Assembly: GCA_905479515.1 (NCBI GenBank)
Contig: CAJQMX010000138.1
Location: forward strand, 1-7,758
Length of the DNA: 7,758 nt
Direction of reading: 5' to 3'
Source: an uncultured Parasphingopyxis sp.
GTDB taxonomy: Bacteria > Pseudomonadota > Alphaproteobacteria > Sphingomonadales > Sphingomonadaceae
The notes under the pieces are model-generated. The model saw only the letters and a program-made list of their open reading frames with translations. It ran no database searches and was not told where the DNA came from. The translations under genes and the position numbers were made by a program. Shown piece after piece: positions 1 to 5,650 of the stretch (positions within the stretch are counted from its first letter, which is position 1; each line of letters starts with the position of its first letter).

Positions 1-212
1 ACGCGTCTGCCTGGGCGCCAAAGCAACGCGAGAATTTGACGGTTTGCAGTCGTGGCCATCCGTATGCCCCGGAGGAACTGGAACAGCCTCACACGACGAT
101 CTGGTAGTCTGCAAGGCAGTCGGTCGAGGATCGCATCTGGACCGGGAGCATCTTCATTTGCACAAGAAGAAGAGTGCTCGAAGTAAGCTTCTGATAGTGG
201 TTCGAAGCGGAC
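1..212. other. Left-edge stretch without a recognisable gene
   Basis: This stretch lies downstream of the LysR gene's stop codon and runs to the window edge. Open frames crossing it on both strands give low-complexity or cysteine- and arginine-rich translations that match no family I recognise. The plus-strand ones continue as antisense shadows of the LysR gene. Two short inverted repeats (GAAG/CTTC at 180-191, GCTTC/GAAGC at 187-208) could form a weak stem at the end of the LysR transcript, but there is no clean T-run, so I do not call a terminator. The neighbouring gene to the left cannot be identified. Confidence 0.4.
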
Positions 213-1136
213 TTATGTTTCGGTCGAAATGGCAATATCGCGCAGCAGTTCACGTAACCAGATCTGAGCCGGGTGGTTGCCCAAGCGCTTATGCCAGACC
301 ATGTCGACACTGCGGTAGGTGGGTGGTGGCGATACAGGGCAGTCAGTCAAAGCTAGCCCGAACCGGTTCGCGAACGTCTCGCCCACGCGCCTGGGGCACG
401 CCATGATGAGGTCGGTTATCTCAAGCACGAGCGGTGTAGGCGCAAAAGTTCCCATGGTCAGCGCGACATGGCGACCCAGGCCCTGCTCCGCCAACGCATG
501 ATCGACCCAGCCGCGCACCTCTCCGTGCGCATCACGGCGCGTACTAACGAGCAGATGCTGCGCACCGGTATACTCGGTCAGATTCATCGGCCCGCTGGCG
601 AGTTGATGGCCTGCTCGCATGACACAAACCCAGTCCTCGTCGAGCAATGGTTCAGATACGAATCGATCAGCAGGATCGGGCCAACTGATCAATGCAACGT
701 CAGCCTGCTGGGTTTCAAGATACTCGCCATAATGCCTGCTCGCCGTGATGATGTTTATGACGACGTCGGGAGCTTCTCTTCCGACACGTTCGAGTAGCGG
801 CGGAACGAACACCATCATGCCGTAATCCTCAGTCGCAATGGTGAAGGAGCGGTTTGACGTGGCCGGATCGAAAAATGCACCTTCAAGCGCATTTTCAATC
901 TCGGTAAGCGCCATACTGACTGGGCCGTTCAACTCCAGTGCCCAAGGGGTTGGGCGCATCCCATTGGGGCCGCGCACGAACAGCTCATCGCCCAGTCTTT
1001 CTCGCAGCCGTGTCAGGGCGTTCGAGAACGCCGGCTGCGACAAGCCAATGGATTGGGCGGCGTGAGTCACATTCCGCTTCCGCATGAGCGCATCGAACAC
1101 GACGAGTAAGTTTAGGTCTAGTGATCGTAAATTCAT
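213..1136 (-). CDS. LysR-type transcriptional regulator (NodD/LinR-like subgroup)
   Basis: Predicted cytoplasmic DNA-binding regulator of 307 residues, the usual LysR length. Residues 1-60 form the winged helix-turn-helix: the start MNLRSLDLNLL, then VTHAAQSIGLSQPAFSNALTR as the helix-turn-helix, then the wing with LGDELFVRG. From about residue 90 to the end is the periplasmic-binding-protein-like effector domain. The LDLNLL opening and SQPAFSNAL helix resemble the NodD/LinR/PcpR/DntR group, which often responds to aromatic compounds; the effector here is unknown. I place the start at the ATG at 1136. It matches the family N-terminus and sits just downstream of a good promoter (TTGAAA-N17-TATTAT), so the mRNA may be leaderless or nearly so; no Shine-Dalgarno is visible. 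The frame stays open upstream to a TTG at 1205. The gene is divergent from the AhpD-like gene, the typical LysR arrangement for controlling itself and its neighbour. Confidence 0.93.
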   Translation of the reverse strand: MNLRSLDLNLLVVFDALMRKRNVTHAAQSIGLSQPAFSNALTRLRERLGDELFVRGPNGMRPTPWALELNGPVSMALTEIENALEGAFFDPATSNRSFTIATEDYGMMVFVPPLLERVGREAPDVVINIITASRHYGEYLETQQADVALISWPDPADRFVSEPLLDEDWVCVMRAGHQLASGPMNLTEYTGAQHLLVSTRRDAHGEVRGWVDHALAEQGLGRHVALTMGTFAPTPLVLEITDLIMACPRRVGETFANRFGLALTDCPVSPPPTYRSVDMVWHKRLGNHPAQIWLRELLRDIAISTET

Positions 1137-1145
1137 AGCATGAAT
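1131..1145. promoter_or_regulatory. Putative LysR operator, ATTCAT-AGC-ATGAAT
   Basis: A perfect 6-bp inverted repeat with a 3-base spacer. It contains the LysR-box form T-N11-A (T1132 to A1144). It overlaps the -10 region and start codon of the LysR gene, a position suited to autorepression. A further half-site ATTC at 1161-1164 is inverted relative to GAAT at 1142-1145 and could extend the footprint toward the divergent gene. The repeat is seen directly; regulator binding is inferred. Confidence 0.45.
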
Positions 1146-1172
1146 AATAGTTATAATATCATTCAATTTCAA
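1144..1172 (-). promoter_or_regulatory. Sigma-70-type promoter of the LysR gene
   Basis: Read on the minus strand, TTGAAA (1172-1167) is followed after exactly 17 bases by TATTAT (1149-1144). Each hexamer is one base from consensus. Transcription would begin near 1137, next to the ATG at 1136, which fits the absence of a Shine-Dalgarno and argues against upstream start codons. The start point is inferred, not measured. Confidence 0.5.
1152..1157 (+). promoter_or_regulatory. Candidate -10 box for the divergent AhpD-like gene
   Basis: A perfect TATAAT lies on the plus strand. No convincing TTGACA-like -35 lies 16-18 bases upstream; instead the LysR-type palindrome is there, as expected for an activator-dependent promoter. 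Its use would give a leader of about 170 bases that contains the first GC-rich palindrome. The surrounding DNA is AT-rich, so a chance match is possible. Confidence 0.3.
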
Positions 1173-1206
1173 CATGCCGCCAGGATGATGCATATGGCTT
1201 CTCAAC

Positions 1207-1223
1207 GGGAACGCGGTGTTCCC
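1207..1223. repeat. Short palindrome GGGAAC-N5-GTTCCC
   Basis: A perfect 6-bp inverted repeat with a 5-base spacer lies between the divergent promoters and the first GC-rich hairpin. It could be a regulator site or a small RNA stem in the leader of the AhpD-like gene. No flanking T-run supports a terminator. Confidence 0.3.
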
Positions 1224-1231
1224 TTAAGTTA

Positions 1232-1272
1232 GGCGGCAGCGCGACCCTCCCCCAACCCTCTGCGCTGCCGCC
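1232..1272. repeat. GC-rich palindrome, copy 1 (upstream of the AhpD-like gene)
   Basis: Arms GGCGGCAGCGC (1232-1242) and GCGCTGCCGCC (1262-1272) are perfect inverted repeats of 11 bases around a 19-base C-rich loop. The same element, with identical outer arms and a similar CTCCCC...AAC loop in the same orientation, recurs at 1929-1968 on the other side of the AhpD-like gene. There is no T-run, so it is not a standard intrinsic terminator. It may be a REP-like repeat or a structured element in the leader RNA. Confidence 0.75.
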
Positions 1273-1327
1273 GCCCATTGAGCCATGGAAGTGCGATCAC
1301 ACCGAACGACAGAGTGGCTTAGTAACC

Positions 1328-1331
1328 GGAG
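1328..1331 (+). promoter_or_regulatory. Ribosome binding site of the AhpD-like gene
   Basis: GGAG lies 6 bases before the ATG at 1338. It supports this start, and no competing in-frame start lies close by. Confidence 0.7.
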
Positions 1332-1337
1332 TTAAAA

Positions 1338-1907
1338 ATGACCGATTTTCAGTTGCACGACGAAACGACCGCCCCTGAAGGCAGCGACGTTCTGCTGGCC
1401 CAGTCTAGAAAATCATTCGGCATGGTCCCCGGCCTCCACGCCGTTATGGCAGAAGCGCCCGGCCTGCTCGAAGCCTATAAGACAGTGCACGAGTTGTTCG
1501 CCAATTCGAGTTTCAACAAGGACGAGATCACCGTCGTCTGGCAGACCGTAAACGTCGAGAATGCCTGCCACTATTGCGTCCCCGCCCATACAGGTATCGC
1601 CAAGAGCATGGGTATAAGTGACGAAATAACCGAGGCGCTGCGCAATGAAATGCCGCTGGCCAACGCAAAGCTCCAAGCGCTACGCGATTTTACGTTGAGC
1701 GTGGTACGCGACCGCGGCAATGTTGATAACAGCAAGGTTCAGGCGTTTCTGGATGCCGGTTTCACCAAGCGGAACATACTCGAGGTCGTACTCGGTTATT
1801 CGCAAAAGGTGATGTCAAACTACACGAACCACCTCGCCCATACGCCTATCGACGCCCCATTCCAGAAATTCGCATGGGAAAAGGGCGGCGTCAAAGTAGC
1901 CGCATAA
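1338..1907 (+). CDS. Carboxymuconolactone decarboxylase / AhpD-like family protein
   Basis: A 189-residue, all-helical cytoplasmic protein of the CMD/AhpD superfamily. Evidence is the N-terminal SFGMVPGLHAVMAEAPGLLEAY pattern (about residues 26-47) and the redox signature with Glu74, Cys77, Cys80 and His84 (C-H-Y-C-V-P-A-H). In AhpD the CxxC pair reduces peroxides and is recharged by a dedicated reductase; family members also include decarboxylases and gamma-carboxymuconolactone enzymes without the Cys pair. The two cysteines and the distal His favour thiol redox or peroxidase-type chemistry. AhpD of Mycobacterium tuberculosis has a His inside the CxxC (C-S-H-C); here Tyr79 takes that place and His78 sits one residue earlier, so the mechanism may differ. 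The protein probably oligomerises as relatives do. The gene is divergent from the LysR gene, 103 bases before the membrane protein gene, and flanked by paired palindromes. The substrate is unknown. Confidence 0.9.
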   Translation: MTDFQLHDETTAPEGSDVLLAQSRKSFGMVPGLHAVMAEAPGLLEAYKTVHELFANSSFNKDEITVVWQTVNVENACHYCVPAHTGIAKSMGISDEITEALRNEMPLANAKLQALRDFTLSVVRDRGNVDNSKVQAFLDAGFTKRNILEVVLGYSQKVMSNYTNHLAHTPIDAPFQKFAWEKGGVKVAA

Positions 1908-1928
1908 TCTGATCAATCCCAACCCCTC

Positions 1929-1968
1929 GGCGGCAGCGCGATACTCCCCTTAACATCGCGCTGCCGCC
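1929..1968. repeat. GC-rich palindrome, copy 2 (downstream of the AhpD-like gene)
   Basis: Perfect 14-base arms, GGCGGCAGCGCGAT (1929-1942) and ATCGCGCTGCCGCC (1955-1968), surround a 12-base loop. The element begins 21 bases after the AhpD-like stop codon. Its first 13 and last 11 bases are identical to copy 1. With a stem this strong it may slow or end transcription or protect the upstream mRNA end, but no T-run follows. Confidence 0.8.
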
Positions 1969-1975
1969 ACACCAG

Positions 1976-1989
1976 CGCCGAGTTCGGCG
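1976..1989. repeat. Small hairpin before the DUF6789 gene
   Basis: CGCCGA-GT-TCGGCG is a perfect inverted repeat ending 10 bases before the Shine-Dalgarno of the membrane protein gene. With the larger palindrome just before it, the leader would be strongly structured. The trailing bases (TTCAAAT) are too poor in T for a confident terminator. Confidence 0.4.
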
Positions 1990-1999
1990 TTCAAATAGC

Positions 2000-2006
2000 A
2001 GGAGGT
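2000..2006 (+). promoter_or_regulatory. Strong ribosome binding site of the DUF6789 gene
   Basis: AGGAGGT, an almost full anti-16S match, lies 4 bases before the ATG at 2011. It fixes the start and suggests good translation. Confidence 0.8.
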
Positions 2007-2010
2007 CAAT

Positions 2011-2466
2011 ATGACCAAAATTGTAAATGGAATGATTGCCGCATTTGTAGCCACTGCCATCCTTTCGGCACTGATGATGGCCAAAAACATGATGGGCGTG
2101 ATGCCCGAGCTAAACCCAATTCATATGCTTAGCGGAATGATGGGCGGAACAGCCGCAATGGGCTGGTTTGCACATTTTGCGATTGGAACTGTTGCCTGGG
2201 GCGCTAGTTTTGCCATTCTCAACGGTGCAATACCGGGCCGTAAACAGGTCACAAAAGGCATAATCTTCGGAGTTAGCGCATGGCTGATGATGATGCTTTT
2301 GGTAATGCCGATGGCAGGCGCAGGCATATTCGGCATGAACCTTGGGATGATGGCACCCGTCATGACACTGATGCTGCACATCATTTTCGGTTCGGTACTC
2401 GGCAAAGTCTATGCCATTCGGATGATTGGCCAACCAGAAACGCATCGTCAAATGGCGTCAATCTGA
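2011..2466 (+). CDS. DUF6789-type four-helix membrane protein, methionine-rich
   Basis: A 151-residue inner-membrane protein with four predicted hydrophobic helices at about residues 5-25, 48-70, 82-105 and 112-135, separated by short loops. The segments MVPxxG-like MPMAGAGIFG (99-108) and NLGMMAPVMTL (110-120), with a GWFAHFAIG helix start, recall the DUF6789 membrane family. I recognise this from memory and cannot confirm it by search. The function is unknown. The helices contain 23 methionines in 151 residues, including MMGVM, MMGG and MMM clusters, which could be packing or metal-soft ligands; neither is shown. The C-terminal tail from about residue 138 is polar and probably cytoplasmic. 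The gene follows the AhpD-like gene by 103 bases that contain two hairpins, so it may be cotranscribed or separately controlled. A strong Shine-Dalgarno supports the start. Confidence 0.8.
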   Translation: MTKIVNGMIAAFVATAILSALMMAKNMMGVMPELNPIHMLSGMMGGTAAMGWFAHFAIGTVAWGASFAILNGAIPGRKQVTKGIIFGVSAWLMMMLLVMPMAGAGIFGMNLGMMAPVMTLMLHIIFGSVLGKVYAIRMIGQPETHRQMASI

Positions 2467-2907
2467 GCCTGTTGAACAATCAAGAATGGCCACAAAATGG
2501 AATACCAAGCTTGCCGCTGCAGTTCATTCATATCTGAACTGTGGCGGCGACGCGAACAAAGAGGTGCTAATCTTGCCCTCGTTGTCGACGGTCCGCATGA
2601 GCCAGCTCTTACGCTGGCATTGTCACGTTAACTTGATTGGCGTTCGAGCAAACGAGTGATCAACTGGCGTTGATGAAACCAATCTCATTTGATCGCCATC
2701 GCTTTCCACCTGAGATCATCTGATATGCGGTCTGGCCCTAGGCAGTTCGCCAGTATGCATTCATCGTACGTTTGTGTCTCTACAAAGTTCCGAAACTTAC
2801 CCGTTTGGCCCGGACTAGCCTGAGTTTGGGATGGTCGTCCACAGCTGTTCACTCACCTCGACACTATCTGCATTTCGATCAAATCTCAGCGCGTTACAGG
2901 AATTCAG
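2467..2907. other. Long gap without a gene, between the two clusters
   Basis: About 440 bases with no open frame that I believe. The plus-strand frame through 2426-2659 starts inside the membrane protein gene and gives an unrecognised sequence. Structures seen: the long hairpin at 2511-2550; GCCAGC-N6-GCTGGC at 2601-2618; ATCAAC-TGGC-GTTGAT at 2659-2674; and AAGTT-CCGA-AACTT at 2785-2798. The gap must carry the end of the left transcript and probably the promoter of the repair operon, but I find no good -35/-10 pair and no alphaproteobacterial SOS box (GTTC-N7-GTTC). It could hide a small RNA. Confidence 0.5.
2511..2550 (+). ncRNA. Long imperfect hairpin, plus-strand RNA favoured
   Basis: Sixteen bases (2511-2526) can pair with 2535-2550 around an 8-base loop. 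Thirteen pairs are Watson-Crick. The other three (2512/2549, 2518/2543, 2519/2542) are all G-U pairs if the plus strand is transcribed and C-A mismatches if the minus strand is. It lies 44 bases after the DUF6789 stop codon, so it may be the 3' end structure of that mRNA or part of a small RNA. No T-run follows. Confidence 0.4.
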
Positions 2908-2952
2908 TTGACAATTGACTTGCAATCAAAAGCGCAACATATAGAGAACATT

Positions 2953-4194
2953 ATGGCAACTATGACGCGATCCGAAAAACTTGCGATACTCGCCGACGCA
3001 GCAAAATACGATGCGTCTTGCGCGTCCAGCGGCAGCGTGAAGCGCAATTCTTTTGGCACTGGCGGTATCGGGTCAACGACGGGAATGGGCATTTGCCACA
3101 GCTACGCGCCAGACGGGCGTTGCATCTCATTGCTCAAAATATTGATGACAAATTTCTGCGCTTTCGAGTGCCATTATTGCATCAATCGTTCTTCCAGCAA
3201 TGTCAAACGCGCTGCGTTCAGCGTAGAAGAAATCGTCGAATTGACGCTCGATTTCTACAAGCGAAATTATATCGAAGGCCTGTTTCTCTCTTCCGGTATC
3301 ATCCGCAGCCCGGACTATACGATGGAGCAGTTGGTGGAGGTCGCAAGACGCCTTCGCATCGATCACAAATTTGGCGGCTATATTCATCTTAAAACGATTC
3401 CGGAGGCTGACACCGACCAACTCGCCGAAGCGGGGAAATATGCTGACCGGCTTTCGATTAATATCGAGCTGCCGGATGATGATGCGATCAAGAAATTTGC
3501 CCCGGAGAAAAGCGGTATCCTGATTCGCGACACAATGAAGATTCTGGGAAAGCGGATAGGCGAAGCCAAGGCGGAACGACGGGAATCGCGAAAGGCGCCT
3601 CTATTCGCCCCGGGTGGGCACAGCACCCAAATGATCATCGGAGCCGATGCTTCAGATGATGCACAAATCCTGAAAACCAGCACCAGTCTATACGGCGATT
3701 ATGCACTTAAACGGGTCTATTATTCTGCTTTCAGTCCGATCCCGGATGCCTCCGCCTATCTTCCGCTAAGAGCTCCGCCTTTGATGCGCGAACACCGGCT
3801 TTATCAGGCGGACTGGTTATTGCGTTTTTACGGATTTACGGTTGCCGAGATTTTGGAGGGCGGTGAAGCAGGACATCTCGATCTGGAGATTGACCCAAAA
3901 TTGGCATGGGCCCTTAAGAACCGCGCGCAATTTCCAATCAATCTCAACCGGGCAGACAAAGAGCTGTTGCTCCGGGTTCCCGGCCTAGGAACGACCGGCG
4001 TGAATAAGATAGTCAGCGCCAGACGATTTGGTGCACTTCGACTTGGTGATCTGGAACGCATCGTGCAATCCGTGAAGCGATTGTTGCCATTCGTGACCCT
4101 TGTTGACTGGCATCCGGGGGCTGAACTGGATTCTGCCTCACTTCAAGCACGCATGAGACCGCCGGCCGAGCAAATGGAGCTGTTTGCAGCCTGA
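2953..4194 (+). CDS. Putative DNA modification/repair radical SAM protein
   Basis: Predicted cytoplasmic 4Fe-4S radical S-adenosylmethionine enzyme of about 413 residues, the length of the family NCBI calls 'putative DNA modification/repair radical SAM protein' (rSAM linked to UDG). Family hallmarks are LADAAKYDASCASSG (about 12-26) and the CxxxCxxC cluster motif C-A-F-E-C-H-Y-C with Cys69, Cys73 and Cys76, followed by a TIM-barrel-like region to about residue 270. Residues about 330-360 (INLNRADKELLLRVPGLG, then TTGVNKIVSARR) form a helix-hairpin-helix of the non-specific DNA-binding kind, which fits a nucleic acid substrate. The reaction is not known. The start is uncertain. The ATG at 2953 (or 2962) matches the family N-terminus; a TTG at 2908 with AGGA 6 bases upstream would add 15 residues. 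The stop codon is 4 bases before the ATG of the UdgX fusion gene, so the two are almost surely cotranscribed and translationally coupled. Confidence 0.92.
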   Translation: MATMTRSEKLAILADAAKYDASCASSGSVKRNSFGTGGIGSTTGMGICHSYAPDGRCISLLKILMTNFCAFECHYCINRSSSNVKRAAFSVEEIVELTLDFYKRNYIEGLFLSSGIIRSPDYTMEQLVEVARRLRIDHKFGGYIHLKTIPEADTDQLAEAGKYADRLSINIELPDDDAIKKFAPEKSGILIRDTMKILGKRIGEAKAERRESRKAPLFAPGGHSTQMIIGADASDDAQILKTSTSLYGDYALKRVYYSAFSPIPDASAYLPLRAPPLMREHRLYQADWLLRFYGFTVAEILEGGEAGHLDLEIDPKLAWALKNRAQFPINLNRADKELLLRVPGLGTTGVNKIVSARRFGALRLGDLERIVQSVKRLLPFVTLVDWHPGAELDSASLQARMRPPAEQMELFAA

Positions 4195-4198
4195 AACA

Positions 4199-5650
4199 AT
4201 GGCGGATCTGCTCAGCCACAATGTCCGAATTGAGCTTGCCAGCGAAACAGATGTGCGCGGTTGGCGCGCAAAAGCACGTGCGTTGTTGCTATCGGATAGA
4301 GAGCCGCACGATGTTCGTTGGACGGTAAAAGGACGTCACGAAACCGCGCATCTAGACTTGTGCCGGGAGGCGGATTTTTCAATCGCGACGTCCAAGCCGC
4401 CCATCCCTGAAATTCGAATTGATCGCGAACTTCTTGCACTGATCAACACGGCTCTGCTGCATAGAGCTGAAGACCGGTTCACGGTCGCTTACGATATCGT
4501 ATTTCGCGCGCAATCTGAGCCGAAATTGCGTCACAATCCCGCAGATGCGGCGATCAAAAAGCTCAACAGCTATGCGAAAGCAGTCCGGCGTGATGTCCAC
4601 AAGATGCACGCATTCGTCCGGTTCAGAAAAGTGGGGGAGGCGGGTGATCGCGAGCAGTTTTTTGCCTGGTTCGAGCCTGAACACCATATTGTCGAAGCCG
4701 TAGCTCCGTTCTTTCGCAATCGCTTTACAGGGATGGACTGGCTAGTCGCAACTCCGGAAGCGAGCATTGCCTGGGACGGTAAACACCTGCATTACGGGTC
4801 GGGTGGCAAGCGCAGCGAGGTTGCGGACAGCGACGGCACCGAAGCTGAATGGCTCACCTATTATTCCAGTATTTTCAATCCCGCGCGCGTGAAAATGAAC
4901 GCAATGAAATCCGAAATGCCGGTTAGGTATTGGAAGAATCTGCCTGAGGCCAAACTGATTTCACCTCTCGTTTCTGCAGCAGCAGGCCGGGTTAGCGCAA
5001 TGCTGGAAAAGCCGGAGGCCCCGGCAATAAGCGCTGGTGCTGTGCAAGACCGCGCTAAAGTCAGCTTTGCGTCGCTCGATCAGCTGTATGCGGCTTTGAG
5101 AAACGATCTCGAGGCGCCGATGAAGAGTTTTTCGCCGACCATTGTCCGCAGCGAAGGCCCTTCCAATGCGTCTATAATGATCGTCGGCGAGCAACCGGGC
5201 GATCAAGAAGATATGGCGGGGCGCCCTTTTGTGGGGCCAGCAGGCCAGCTTCTGGACTCCGCGATGTCGGATGCTGGTATCGAGCGCCACCGCAGCTATC
5301 TTACCAATGCCGTTAAGCGTTTCAAATTTGTCTCGCGTGGCAAACGCCGCATCCATCAAACGCCCAATGCGGGTGAGATTGCATATTATCGGTGGTGGCT
5401 AAACGAAGAACGCAAAATTGTGCGGCCGAAGATTATCATTGCGCTCGGCGCGACGGCCATGCGAGCGCTCACTGGAAAATCTCTCAAAATCGCGCAATAT
5501 CGTGGAAGCCCGCACATGTTTGATGATGGAGCCACGTTTCTCGTCACCGTCCACCCGTCATTTCTGTTGCGCTTTCCTGACGAGAATGGGCGCAGAATCG
5601 AATATCGCAAATTTGTTGGCGATCTCAAAATGGCGCGCCGTCTGGTTTGA
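4199..5650 (+). CDS. udgX: DUF4130-UdgX fusion, uracil-DNA binding protein lacking Fe-S cysteines
   Basis: A 483-residue two-domain protein. Residues about 8-265 match the radical-SAM-linked DUF4130 domain (signature AKAVRRDVHKMHAFVRFR from 126, then FAWFEPEHHIVEA, and YYSSIFNPARVK with MPVRYWKNLPEA). Residues about 290-483 are a UdgX-type uracil-DNA glycosylase domain: motif GEQPGDQED (330-338), RPFVGPAGQLLD, the R-loop KRRIH with His386, and HPSFLLR (452-458). In studied UdgX proteins the R-loop His forms a covalent bond with the abasic sugar after uracil removal, so a tight or covalent uracil-DNA binder is expected. Odd point: the family's 4Fe-4S ligands are absent. The CxxC region is replaced around 302-306, the later ligand positions are Arg374 and Tyr397, and the only cysteine is Cys55 in the other domain. 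The ATG at 4199 is chosen over a TTG at 4184 (GGAG 4 bases upstream, overlapping the radical SAM gene). Confidence 0.93.
   Translation: MADLLSHNVRIELASETDVRGWRAKARALLLSDREPHDVRWTVKGRHETAHLDLCREADFSIATSKPPIPEIRIDRELLALINTALLHRAEDRFTVAYDIVFRAQSEPKLRHNPADAAIKKLNSYAKAVRRDVHKMHAFVRFRKVGEAGDREQFFAWFEPEHHIVEAVAPFFRNRFTGMDWLVATPEASIAWDGKHLHYGSGGKRSEVADSDGTEAEWLTYYSSIFNPARVKMNAMKSEMPVRYWKNLPEAKLISPLVSAAAGRVSAMLEKPEAPAISAGAVQDRAKVSFASLDQLYAALRNDLEAPMKSFSPTIVRSEGPSNASIMIVGEQPGDQEDMAGRPFVGPAGQLLDSAMSDAGIERHRSYLTNAVKRFKFVSRGKRRIHQTPNAGEIAYYRWWLNEERKIVRPKIIIALGATAMRALTGKSLKIAQYRGSPHMFDDGATFLVTVHPSFLLRFPDENGRRIEYRKFVGDLKMARRLV

Noticed and set aside
195..212. tRNA T-loop-like GGTTCGAAGC
   Set aside because: Flanking bases do not form a T-stem, acceptor stem or anticodon arm.
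44..406. Plus-strand open frame of 120 residues at the left edge
   Set aside because: It overlaps the LysR gene antisense, has no recognisable domain and is rich in Arg/Ser/Gly as antisense shadows usually are.
1137..1205. N-terminal extension of the LysR protein to a TTG at 1205
   Set aside because: The 23 extra residues are not LysR-like, no Shine-Dalgarno precedes the upstream starts, and they would lie upstream of the best promoter.
1208..1230. EcfG-type general stress promoter (GGAAC...GTT)
   Set aside because: The spacer is 15 bases, shorter than the usual 16-17, and GGAAC is part of a perfect palindrome.
2426..2659. Plus-strand open frame of 77 residues crossing into the gap
   Set aside because: It begins inside the membrane protein gene in another frame, has no ribosome site and no family resemblance.
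2467..2960. SOS (LexA) box before the repair operon
   Set aside because: I looked for the alphaproteobacterial GTTC-N7-GTTC form on both strands and found single half-sites only.
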